This document shows positions 37,146 through 44,914 of a stretch of DNA of 64,000 bases, in pieces. A model generated the notes under the pieces. The model saw only the letters and a list, made by a program, of their open reading frames with translations. It was not told where the DNA came from and made no database searches. Numbering within the stretch: position 1 is the stretch's first letter; each line of letters starts with the position of its first letter. This stretch comes from Sphingomonas naasensis. GTDB lineage: Bacteria > Pseudomonadota > Alphaproteobacteria > Sphingomonadales > Sphingomonadaceae. The translations under genes and the position numbers were made by a program. The stretch spans positions 744,001 to 808,000 of the forward strand of contig NZ_SRXU01000001.1 of the NCBI RefSeq assembly GCF_004792695.1, in the 5' to 3' direction.

Positions 37146-38414
37146 TCAGCGTGCGAAAGTGGCTTCGCCCGTGACCGGAGCCGATATGACCGGCGCTGCG
37201 GCCGCAGCCTGGGGCTCGATCTTGCCCGGCTTGACCTGGACCTTGCTGCCCGGCGGCGACATCTGCCCGCCGGCGAGGACGACGCGGTCCTGCGGCGTGA
37301 GGCCCGAGCGGACGACGCGGAGCCCGTCGACCACCGGCCCGACCGTGACCGGCTTGGGCTGGAGCGTGCCGTCCTTGCCGACGGTCATCACGATCTTGCG
37401 TGCCTGATCCGTCGACAGCGCCGAATCCGGGATCAGCAGCGCCTGCGCAGTGCCGCCGGCCGAGAGCCGCATGTTGCCGAACATGCCGGGCGTGAGGAAC
37501 ATGTCCGGATTGCGCAGCACCGCGCGGCCGCGGATCGTCCCGGACTTGGGGTCGAGCCCGTTGTCGGTGAAGTCGAGCCCGCCCTTCCAGCGATAATCGG
37601 CCTCGTCCTGCAGACGGATCTCGACCGGCGACGCGGCATTGCCTGCCGCCGCCGCGCGCTTGGCCTTGAGGAACAAGGCTTCCGATCCGTCGAAGGTGAA
37701 GTAGATCGGGTCGAGTGCGTTGATCGTGGTGAGCAGCGAGCCGCCCGCGCCTTCCCCGGCCGCGACCAGATTGCCGGCATCGACCTTGCGGTCCGAGATG
37801 CGGCCGGCGATCGGGGCGCGAACCTGGGTGAACTCGACATCGAGCGCACGGGCACGGACCCGCGCCTGCGCCGCGGCAACCGAGGCGTTCGCCGCGCGGA
37901 CGCGGGCCTGCAGCCGCTCGACATCGCTCTTCGACACCGCTTCCGCAGCGACCAGCCGCTCGGCGCGGCCGAGATCGGACCTGGCGAGCGCGAGATCGCT
38001 CTGCGCGGTGGCGAGGCCGGCGCGGGCCTCGGCGAGCGCCGCCGCGAACGGACGCGAGTCGAGCGTGAAGAGCAACTGCCCCTTCTGCACGATCGCACCG
38101 TCGGTGAAGTGGATGCCGACGACCTGCCCCGAGACGCGCGGACGCACCTCGACGCTGCGGCTCGCCTCGAACCGGCCGACATAATCGTCCCATTCGTTGA
38201 TCTGGCGGACCAGCGGCTGGGCAACGGTGACGGTGGCCGGCGGCGGCGCGGCGAGCGCCGGCGCCTGCCGATTGGCCAGCCCGATGCCGCCGGCGACGAG
38301 GAGCACCGGCAGCGCGACGAACGCGCCCTTCTGCCACAGCGGCCGCTTTCGAGTCGACGGACCCGGCTCTGCCGCTTCGGGCTCGACCGGATCGATACGC
38401 GTGATCATGTTCAT
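37146..38414 (-). CDS. RND efflux periplasmic adaptor (membrane fusion protein)
   Basis: A 422-residue membrane-fusion protein of the AcrA/MexE type. It has an N-terminal membrane anchor (about 29-46; GAFVALPVLLVAGGIGLA), a lipoyl/barrel-sandwich motif (VRPRVSGQVVGIHFTDGAIVQKGQLLF), an alpha-hairpin (about 120-185), the second lipoyl half (FTQVRAPIAGRISD) and beta-barrel and membrane-proximal parts (FLTPGMFGNMRL). It bridges pump and outer-membrane channel. Its ATG overlaps the stop of the small upstream gene as ATGA, so those two are coupled. It is second in the efflux operon. Confidence 0.94.
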   Translation of the reverse strand: MNMITRIDPVEPEAAEPGPSTRKRPLWQKGAFVALPVLLVAGGIGLANRQAPALAAPPPATVTVAQPLVRQINEWDDYVGRFEASRSVEVRPRVSGQVVGIHFTDGAIVQKGQLLFTLDSRPFAAALAEARAGLATAQSDLALARSDLGRAERLVAAEAVSKSDVERLQARVRAANASVAAAQARVRARALDVEFTQVRAPIAGRISDRKVDAGNLVAAGEGAGGSLLTTINALDPIYFTFDGSEALFLKAKRAAAAGNAASPVEIRLQDEADYRWKGGLDFTDNGLDPKSGTIRGRAVLRNPDMFLTPGMFGNMRLSAGGTAQALLIPDSALSTDQARKIVMTVGKDGTLQPKPVTVGPVVDGLRVVRSGLTPQDRVVLAGGQMSPPGSKVQVKPGKIEPQAAAAAPVISAPVTGEATFAR

Positions 38415-38809
38415 GCACGATTTCCCTGATTGAGGGCTGCCCGGCCCCGGCTGATGCTGGCGAGCAGCGTTTCATATTGTTCGAGAGAGAAGCCGGCCTC
38501 GTGGAAGGCGCGGATCGCGGCGCGCGGCACCGCATAGCCCTTGTGCCAGGCGAGGACCGCGAGGCGACGCAGCGCCTCGAGCCGCGTGTCGGCGAGCTCG
38601 GGATTAGGGCGCTGGCCGCCGAAGATCATGCCCAGCGCGACGGAGAGCTTGCCCGGCTTTTCGAGCGAGGACAGCCGATCATGCTGGGCGATCGCGACGA
38701 CCTGCCATTCGAGCGCGGAAAAGCCCGTCTGCGAGCGCGGGGCGGCGATCAGGTCGACCGGCGTCGCGATCGGGCTGCCCTGCAATGCGGCGAAGTTCAG
38801 ATAGGCCAT
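38411..38809 (-). CDS. Small conserved-looking cytoplasmic protein, first gene of the efflux operon
   Basis: A 132-residue soluble protein without signal or membrane segment; I do not recognise it. It is helical and Leu/Ala-rich (LEWQVVAIAQHDRLSSLE, RLEALRRLAVLAWHKGYAVP, FSLEQYETLLASI). The ATG at 38809 has GGAG seven bases upstream, and its stop overlaps the adaptor start as ATGA. A frame extending further upstream lacks a ribosome-binding site. Being first in the operon, before adaptor, pump and channel, it may be a regulator or accessory factor of efflux; unknown. Confidence 0.75.
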   Translation of the reverse strand: MAYLNFAALQGSPIATPVDLIAAPRSQTGFSALEWQVVAIAQHDRLSSLEKPGKLSVALGMIFGGQRPNPELADTRLEALRRLAVLAWHKGYAVPRAAIRAFHEAGFSLEQYETLLASISRGRAALNQGNRA

Positions 38810-39078
38810 GATTTTTCTCCCTTCCTGCCGGCGGCGGACGCGCCGCTCCCCTGCCCTTGGCCTTTCGACCACGGCGTCACCGGCGATTTGCTGTCGCGAG
38901 AGCGCAGGCCACCCTCGCCCGAGCGGTGCTCGCGCGACGGGCTGGCCGGCCCCGAAATGTGGATCGGCGCGCGAAGCGCCGGATGGTTCAGGCCGTGGCC
39001 CGATCCCGTGGTTTGCAAGGCTGACGCATAGGCAGCTCCTTCGTCTGGTCCCGGTTGCGAAGGTGACGGATCACTTCC

Positions 39079-39139
39079 ATACCGACTGGTATAGAAATCG
39101 TGCTGCGGCGCGTCAAGGGCTTTCTATACTGCCCGGTAT
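39079..39139. promoter_or_regulatory. Paired TetR/AcrR-type operators of the efflux operon
   Basis: Two related palindromes, ATACCGACTGGTAT (39079-39092) and ATACTGCCCGGTAT (39126-39139), share ATACYGMCYGGTAT with start points 47 bases apart. They lie about 270-330 bases before the efflux operon. Such sites are typical for TetR-family repressors of RND pumps. No TetR gene is adjacent. Confidence 0.6.
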
Positions 39140-39439
39140 TTTTATTGTCGAGGGCGCAATCGGCCGGGGCCCGATTTTTTCGCCGCGCCTCCCCGTCGGA
39201 CAGGCTTGGCTCCACCTTTTCACAAGCTCGAAACGACCCGAGGAGAGTGCACCGCCATCATGCATCTTCGTAGCCGCGGTTACCGCGGCGAACTCCCGCG
39301 CTTGGGCAGTTCCCGGCATTGCGGGGCCGAAATCGGCCCTCGGCCTCACCTATCGTCAGCAAATGGCTCGTGGCGACGATTGCGCCCGCCGGGTTCCTGC
39401 GACGCGATCCGCTTGCCCATCCGCATTATGCGATGCTAC

Positions 39440-39462
39440 ATACAATCAGCACTGCTTGTAAA
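39440..39462. promoter_or_regulatory. TetR-regulon operator A (GH1 promoter)
   Basis: On the minus strand this reads TTTACAAGCAG then TGCTGATTGTAT. It matches the operator at 42929 at TTACAA, CAG, TGA and TGTAT. It ends 11 bases before the GH1 start codon and would block the ribosome-binding and promoter region. Confidence 0.6.
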
Positions 39463-39473
39463 TGGAGGGGATC

Positions 39474-40772
39474 ATGTCGTTGCGTCGTCGGGAGATATTC
39501 GGGATGGCTGCGGTGGGCGCCGCAGGCGTCATGTCCTCCCCCGCGCTAGCGCGCACCCGGCGCGCCTTTCCGCCCGGATTTCTGTGGGGCACTTCGGGCG
39601 CCGCCTATCAGATCGAGGGCGGCAATGTCGGCAGCGACATCTGGGTGCTCGAGCATGTTAAGCCGGGCATCTTCGCGGCGCCCTCGGGCGATGCCGCCGA
39701 CAGCTATCACCGCTATGCCGAGGATATCGCACTTGCCGCGGCGCTCGGCTTCAACAGCCACCGATTGTCGATCGAATGGGCCCGGATCGAGCCGGCGCGC
39801 GGCCAGATTTCGCGGGCTGCGCTCGATTATTATCGCGGCGTGCTCAAGACCTGCCGCAAGCACGGGCTCGCGCCGGTGGTCACCTTCAACCATTACTCGG
39901 TCCCCGCCTGGTTCGCGGCGGCCGGCGGCTTCGCGCAACCCGATGGCGCGAGGATCTTCGCCGATTACTGCCGTATCGTCACCGAGCATATGGGCGACCT
40001 GATCGCCGTCGCCGCGACGTTCAACGAGCCCAATGTCGCCACGGTGGTGCGCTGGGATGGTTCGCTCGCCAAGTACAAGCCGATCATCGCGGCGGTGCAG
40101 AAGGCGGCGGGTGCCGCGACTGGCGCGCCCGACTGGGCAAGCCCCCTTCTCGCCGGCGAGAGCCAGCATGCCGCGATCGCCGATGCGCACGCCGCGGCCT
40201 ATGCCGCGGTGAAGCTGGCTTCGGCGAACCGCCTGCCCGTCGGCATCACCCTGGCGGTTCCGGCGGACCGCCCGGCCGGGCCCGACAGCGGGATCGCGCG
40301 CAAGAATGCCGAGATGCTCGACCGCTGGCTCGCCGGCCCCGGCGATTTCGTCGGGGTGCAGTCCTATACCGGCTCGGCCGTCGGCCCCGACAAGGATCTG
40401 CCGCACGCGCCGGAGGAGGAACTGACCCAGATGGGCTATGCCTTCCGTCCGGACGCGATCGAGGGCGCGATCCGGCTGGTCGCCTCGCGCACCAAACGGC
40501 CGATCTACGTCACCGAGAACGGCGTCGCGACCGAGGACGACACCCGACGAATCGCCTATATCAAGGGCGCGGTCGCCGGAGTGGAACGCTGCCTCGCGGA
40601 CGGGATCGACGTACGCAGCTACATCCACTGGTCGCTGCTCGACAATTGGGAGTGGATGTCGGGCTACCGCCCCAAATTCGGCCTGGTGGCGGTCGACCGC
40701 GAGACCTTCAAGCGCACCCCCAAGCCCAGCGCGAAGTTCCTCGGCGGCATCGCGCGCGCCGGCGGGCTCTAG
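39474..40772 (+). CDS. Tat-exported glycoside hydrolase family 1 (beta-glucosidase)
   Basis: A 432-residue GH1 enzyme with a twin-arginine signal (RRREIFGMAAVGAAG, cleavage near SPALA). GH1 landmarks: FPPGFLWGTSGAAYQIEG, LSIEWARIEP, acid/base Glu185 in TFNEPN, nucleophile Glu349 in YVTENG and SLLDNWEWMSGY. It hydrolyses beta-glucosides or related beta-glycosides in the periplasm. The ATG at 39474 follows GGAGGGG; the in-frame ATG at 39462 lies inside the operator. It is convergent with the GH20 gene with no base between the stop codons. Control by the TetR protein at 47.2-47.8 kb is inferred from the shared operator. Confidence 0.93.
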   Translation: MSLRRREIFGMAAVGAAGVMSSPALARTRRAFPPGFLWGTSGAAYQIEGGNVGSDIWVLEHVKPGIFAAPSGDAADSYHRYAEDIALAAALGFNSHRLSIEWARIEPARGQISRAALDYYRGVLKTCRKHGLAPVVTFNHYSVPAWFAAAGGFAQPDGARIFADYCRIVTEHMGDLIAVAATFNEPNVATVVRWDGSLAKYKPIIAAVQKAAGAATGAPDWASPLLAGESQHAAIADAHAAAYAAVKLASANRLPVGITLAVPADRPAGPDSGIARKNAEMLDRWLAGPGDFVGVQSYTGSAVGPDKDLPHAPEEELTQMGYAFRPDAIEGAIRLVASRTKRPIYVTENGVATEDDTRRIAYIKGAVAGVERCLADGIDVRSYIHWSLLDNWEWMSGYRPKFGLVAVDRETFKRTPKPSAKFLGGIARAGGL

Positions 40773-42905
40773 TCACCGCGCCGCCGCCGCGGCCTCGACC
40801 AGAATGCGGATCCCCGGCCCGATCTTGACGATCAGATCGGCCGGGGGTTGCTGGCGGAGGAATGAGTCGAACGGCCGCCACGACGCAGCTTCCTGCGCCG
40901 CGAGCGTATCGAGCAGCGCGCGCGCTTCGGCCGGATCCCGCTGCTTGCCCGTCTCGATCGCGTCGAGCGCGGCGAGGCCGGCCTCCGCCAGTGCGGCGAT
41001 CTGCGCGGAGGTCGGCAACGCCGCTTCCAGCATCGGCCGGCCCTTCGCGATCGCGGCAAACCGGGCGTCGTTGGCGCGCCACAGCATCAGCTGCGCGCGG
41101 AGCGCCGCGCGCTGCGAGTGATCGCCGCCGACATAGGCTTGCGCCTGCGCGGCGAAGCGATGCGCGGCGAGGCTGTCGACCGGTGCGGCATCGGCAAGAT
41201 CGTTGAGCGGCTGGACGATGCGCTTGCCTGCCAGCATCGCCTTGATGCGATGATCGTGCGCCATGTTGCGCACCGGACCGGTGATCGCGAGCAGAGTCTC
41301 CAGCGGATCGCTCTCCCCGGGGGCCACACGCGCTGCCATGCGTTGCCGCGTCGCGCGATCCGCGAGCCCGGTGACGCTGAGCTGGTCGGCAACGATCGCC
41401 AGCCGTCGATACATGTCGGGCACATCGGTCACGCTCGCCGGCGACCAGAAGCGCTCGGCCATCGCCGCGGCGCGCGGCCAGAGCTGCTGGTCGATCAGGG
41501 CGTCGTCGGCAATCTCGCCCCACAAGGGCGCCTCCCCGCCAAGAATCCGCGCTTCCTGCTCGCGCGACAGGGCGTCGCGCGGGAAGTCGACGAGCGCGTC
41601 GGTGACGATCGCGGCCAGCAACGGGTTGAGCTCGCGCAACCCGACGGCATGCGCGGGGGTCAGCCCCGCCGCCGACGTCGCGAAGGGATCGATGGCGTAG
41701 TGGTAGCCTGCGGGCATCAGCAGGTTGAGATAATAGCCCGCCGAGACGATCGTGCGGTGCCCTTTCGCGGCCGCGGCAGCGATGGCGTTCGAGGTCTGCC
41801 ACGCCTGGACGATCGCATCGGGCGCGACACCCGCCGCCGCGACTTCCTCCCAGCCGATCATCTGTTTCCCCGCCGCCGCCACGATCCGGCTGACACGGCG
41901 CATGAAATAGCCTTCCACGGCCTTGCGGTCGGCAAGCCTCTCGCGGGCCATCAGCGCGCGAACATCGGGAGAATCCTCCCAGACATCCTTCGCCACTTCG
42001 TCGCCGCCGACATGGAAATGCCGATCGGGGAACAGCGCGGCCATCTCGCCGAACAATCGTGCGAGGAAACGATAGGTCGCCGGTGACGCGGGATTGAGCG
42101 CGACGTCGGGCCGGCCGAGGAACAGCTTTTTGCCCGTTACCCCCACTTCGGGATAGGCCGCGACGATCGCGCGGCTATGCCCTGGCACGTCGAACTCGGG
42201 GACGATCCGCACGCCGCGCTCGGCGGCATAGGCGACGAGATCGCGGATCTCGGCCTGGCTGTAGAAGGCGCCCGCATCGTCCGCGGTAAGCCTGGGATAG
42301 CGACGGCTCTCGACGCGGAAACCCTCGTCGTCGCTCAGGTGCAGATGGAGCACGTTGAGTTTGACCCGCTCCATCGCGTCGATCTGGCGCTTGAGCGTCG
42401 CCACTTCGATGAAATGCCGAGCCGGATCGAGCATCACCCCGCGCCACGCGAAACGCGGGCCGTCGGTGATCGTCACCAGAGGCAGCGCGATCGCCTGTGG
42501 GGAAAGGCCGACCAGCTGACGCAGGGTCGCGAAGGCGCGAAGCACGCCCATCGGCCCCTCGGCTTCGATGGCGATGCCCGTGGCGGTGACTCGAAGCGTG
42601 TAGCCCTCGCCCAGATCCACCCCGGCGCGGGCATCGCGGCAACGGACGGTGACGGGCACCGCCGACTGCCCATCGAGGATCAGCCCCGTCTCGCGGGTTA
42701 CGTCCGTCTGCAGGCGGCGTATGGCGCTGTCGAGAAAGGACATGTTCCCGCAGCCCGCCCATCGCACCGCGAAGGCCCCGCGCACAGCCAGCGCCCCCGG
42801 CTCCGTCACCACCGCTCTCGGCAGCGGCATGAGATCGGGTTGCGTCGCGTCCGCGGACATTCCCGCCATCGCCCCCGCGAGCATCGCGCCCATCGCCCAC
42901 ATCAT
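40773..42905 (-). CDS. Glycoside hydrolase family 20 (beta-N-acetylhexosaminidase)
   Basis: A 710-residue exported enzyme with a short N-terminal signal (residues 1-19). A GH20b domain (about 23-150) precedes the catalytic TIM barrel (about 152-490). Landmarks: MLDPARHFIEV, LHLHLSDDEGFR, VPEFDVPGHS and the catalytic pair Asp302-Glu303 in HVGGDEV. It releases N-acetylglucosamine or N-acetylgalactosamine by substrate-assisted catalysis. The C-terminal 200 residues are helical. The ATG at 42905 (or 42902) has GAGAGGAG upstream. Operator B lies 24 bases before the start. Its presence suggests the locus handles an amino-sugar-containing glycan. Confidence 0.93.
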   Translation of the reverse strand: MMWAMGAMLAGAMAGMSADATQPDLMPLPRAVVTEPGALAVRGAFAVRWAGCGNMSFLDSAIRRLQTDVTRETGLILDGQSAVPVTVRCRDARAGVDLGEGYTLRVTATGIAIEAEGPMGVLRAFATLRQLVGLSPQAIALPLVTITDGPRFAWRGVMLDPARHFIEVATLKRQIDAMERVKLNVLHLHLSDDEGFRVESRRYPRLTADDAGAFYSQAEIRDLVAYAAERGVRIVPEFDVPGHSRAIVAAYPEVGVTGKKLFLGRPDVALNPASPATYRFLARLFGEMAALFPDRHFHVGGDEVAKDVWEDSPDVRALMARERLADRKAVEGYFMRRVSRIVAAAGKQMIGWEEVAAAGVAPDAIVQAWQTSNAIAAAAAKGHRTIVSAGYYLNLLMPAGYHYAIDPFATSAAGLTPAHAVGLRELNPLLAAIVTDALVDFPRDALSREQEARILGGEAPLWGEIADDALIDQQLWPRAAAMAERFWSPASVTDVPDMYRRLAIVADQLSVTGLADRATRQRMAARVAPGESDPLETLLAITGPVRNMAHDHRIKAMLAGKRIVQPLNDLADAAPVDSLAAHRFAAQAQAYVGGDHSQRAALRAQLMLWRANDARFAAIAKGRPMLEAALPTSAQIAALAEAGLAALDAIETGKQRDPAEARALLDTLAAQEAASWRPFDSFLRQQPPADLIVKIGPGIRILVEAAAAAR

Positions 42906-42928
42906 CGCTCTCCTCTCAATACGCGTAA

Positions 42929-42951
42929 CTTACAAACAGGTTTGACTGTAT
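42929..42951. promoter_or_regulatory. TetR-regulon operator B (GH20 / small secreted protein)
   Basis: Inverted half-sites TTACAAACA and TGACTGTAT are separated by four bases (GGTT). It stands between the divergent GH20 and small-protein genes, 24 and 66 bases from their starts. It is the clearest palindrome of the four sites. Confidence 0.7.
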
Positions 42952-43017
42952 TGTGCAAGACCGGCAAGATCGATCGGCACCGACCGGCGCATTGCCGGCG
43001 GCAAGAGGAGATCATCG

Positions 43018-43317
43018 ATGCTCAGGCTCGCGCTCGCGCTGCTCACCACGCTCACCCCCGCCGCGCTACCGGCGCAGACCGCCCCCGCTCCGGCAGCCGC
43101 CGCGGCGCTGACGATCGACACGCCGATCGAGGCGATCGTCGCGGTACCGGCGGGCAAGGCCGTGCTCGAAAAGGAAATGCCGACGCTGCTGACCCACGCG
43201 ATGTACGATTCGTTCAAGAGCATGAGCCTCAAGCAGCTCCAGCCCTATTCGCAGGGTGCGATCACCGACGACGAACTCGCCCGGGTCGATGCCGGACTGA
43301 AGGCGATCAAGAAGTGA
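43018..43317 (+). CDS. Small secreted protein of unknown function
   Basis: A 99-residue protein with a Sec signal (residues 1-20; LTPAALPAQ) and an Ala/Pro linker. A compact domain of about 65 residues follows (IDTPIEAIVAVPAGKAVLEKEMPTL, HAMYDSFKSMSLKQLQP, ITDDELARVDAGLKAI). I do not recognise the family. The ATG at 43018 has GAGGAG upstream. It is divergent from GH20 and shares operator B, so it belongs to the TetR-controlled glycosidase locus; a chaperone-like or binding role is possible but unproven. A strong GC hairpin follows the gene. Confidence 0.8.
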   Translation: MLRLALALLTTLTPAALPAQTAPAPAAAAALTIDTPIEAIVAVPAGKAVLEKEMPTLLTHAMYDSFKSMSLKQLQPYSQGAITDDELARVDAGLKAIKK

Positions 43318-43323
43318 TCGGGC

Positions 43324-43347
43324 GGCGCCGGGCCCCGGCCCGGCGCC
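43324..43347. terminator. Bidirectional hairpin between convergent genes
   Basis: A 10-bp GC stem (GGCGCCGGGC at 43324-43333 with 43338-43347) closes a tetraloop between the small secreted protein (+) and the carboxylesterase (-). It has no clear T-run on either side, so it is only a likely terminator. Confidence 0.5.
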
Positions 43348-43350
43348 AGC

Positions 43351-44913
43351 CTATGGTTTGCTCGCGGCGTTCGCCTGCGCCAGATCGAGCCGGACCTTCC
43401 ACGGATCGGCTTTGGCGACCGCCTTGCCGTCCGCTTCGAATTCGAGCATCGGCTCGCCCGCCTTGTCGACCCGCGGCCAATTGGCGAGGCCGGGGCCGTT
43501 CGGATCACCATTGCGGACGAAGTTGAGCCAATAGCCGCCGAGCATCCGCGCCACCGCGCGGTCCCCGGGTGTCAGCTTGCCGGCCAGCGGCACGTCGAGC
43601 GTGTCGAAGGCATAAGCGACATCGCTCGCATGCTCGGCGCCCGGCGTCGGTTTGCCGGCCAATCCCGTGGCCACATAGGAAAAGCGGAAGCGCCATGCGG
43701 GCGCGCCGCGCGCCGCGAGCGTCTGCGCGACGAGGCGTGCCGGCTCCTGCATGATCCGGTCCGCGCCGATCCGGGTGTTGACCAGCGGCAGCGCCACTTT
43801 GCCATCGGGATCATAGGCCGCACGCGCCGCCGCCGCGCCGTCGCCGAACTGCGCGAAAGCGGCGTCCTTGCTCGCTGCGAGGTTGAAACCGAGATCGGCG
43901 CCGGTGGTGCCGACGAGCATCGGGATGGCACCCTTTGCCGTGGCGAGCGCAGCCGCCGGGCGCGCGGTGACGATCCGGCCGTCCTCGATCGGGCCGGCAA
44001 AGCGCTCCAACTCGCCGAAGATCAGCGATGCCATGGTCAGCCTGGCGTTGACCTGCTCGGCGGGCAGCGCGCGAAGCGCGGCGAGCGCCTCCGGTCCTTC
44101 TCCGCCGATGTTCTGCGCTTTCGCGAAGGCGAGGCCCGCCTTCTCGGCGGAAACCCGTTCGGGCAGGTCGCCGCGCAGCAGCCGGCGTCCGAGCAAGGGC
44201 TCGCGACCCCCGCCCGACTGGACGATCGCGCGGGCGAACAATCCCTCCGCCATGGCCGAGCCGGCAAGAGCCAGCACCGACTCGCCCCCTGCGGATTCGC
44301 CCATCACCGTGACGGCGCGCGGATCGCCGCCGAAGCGAGCGATGTTCCGCTGGACCCATTTGAGCGCGGCGATCTGATCGAGATAGCCGTAATTGCCCAT
44401 GGGATCTTCGGCATGCTCGGCGCTGAGCCCCGGGTGCGCGAAAAAGCCGAGCCGGCCGAGACGGTAGTTGAAGGTCACCACCACGATCCCGCGGCGGGCC
44501 AGGGCGTCGCCCCAGGTCTGCGGATCCTGGCTCCCCCCGGCGACGAAGCCACCACCATGAATCCATACCAGCACCGGCCGGGCGCGGGCCGTGCGCTGCG
44601 CCGGCCGCCAGACATTGACGGTCAGGCAATCCTCCGAAAGCGGGCGATGATCGTCGGCACGGTCGCGCGCCTGCATGCAATCGGGACCGAGCGCATCGGC
44701 GGGCCGCACGCCGCTCCAGCGCGCGGCCGGTTGGGTGGAACGCCAGCGCAGCGGACCGACCGGCGGCGCGGCATAGGGGATGCCGAGAAACGCCTCGACG
44801 TCGCCCGATGCCTTGCCGGCGATCTTGCCGGTATCGACCGTGACGTGCGGCGCCGGGTCGTTCGCGGCGATCAAGGTGAATGCCGTGACGCCCAGGGCAA
44901 GAACCGCGCGCAT
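43351..44913 (-). CDS. Type-B carboxylesterase, exported
   Basis: A 520-residue alpha/beta-hydrolase of the carboxylesterase type-B family with an N-terminal signal (residues 1-17). Landmarks: FLGIPYAAPPVGPLRW, EDCLTVNVWRP, the oxyanion HGGGF, catalytic Ser207 in GESAGG, and a C-terminal His in GAEHASDVAYAF. It cleaves carboxyl esters; in this locus it may remove acetyl or aryl groups from glycosides before hydrolysis. The ATG at 44913 is one base past the GH3 stop, so it is the third gene of a TetR-GH3-esterase operon. The substrate is inferred from position only. Confidence 0.92.
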   Translation of the reverse strand: MRAVLALGVTAFTLIAANDPAPHVTVDTGKIAGKASGDVEAFLGIPYAAPPVGPLRWRSTQPAARWSGVRPADALGPDCMQARDRADDHRPLSEDCLTVNVWRPAQRTARARPVLVWIHGGGFVAGGSQDPQTWGDALARRGIVVVTFNYRLGRLGFFAHPGLSAEHAEDPMGNYGYLDQIAALKWVQRNIARFGGDPRAVTVMGESAGGESVLALAGSAMAEGLFARAIVQSGGGREPLLGRRLLRGDLPERVSAEKAGLAFAKAQNIGGEGPEALAALRALPAEQVNARLTMASLIFGELERFAGPIEDGRIVTARPAAALATAKGAIPMLVGTTGADLGFNLAASKDAAFAQFGDGAAAARAAYDPDGKVALPLVNTRIGADRIMQEPARLVAQTLAARGAPAWRFRFSYVATGLAGKPTPGAEHASDVAYAFDTLDVPLAGKLTPGDRAVARMLGGYWLNFVRNGDPNGPGLANWPRVDKAGEPMLEFEADGKAVAKADPWKVRLDLAQANAASKP

Positions 44914-44914
44914 G

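Larger units (their letters stand above)
38810..39473. other. 664-base intergenic region between efflux operon and GH1 gene
   Basis: I see no credible gene here: open frames on both strands have atypical composition and no recognisable sequence. It holds two ATAC-N6-GGTAT operators (39079-39139) on the efflux side and one TTACAA-type TetR operator (39440-39462) on the GH1 side. A weak hairpin followed by six T residues lies at about 39158-39180. The region is less GC-biased than its neighbours near 39110-39240. Confidence 0.7.

Noticed and set aside
39206..39661. Possible gene in the gap before GH1
   Set aside because: The frame continues through the operator and the GH1 start in another reading frame. 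It has no ribosome-binding site and no recognisable sequence.
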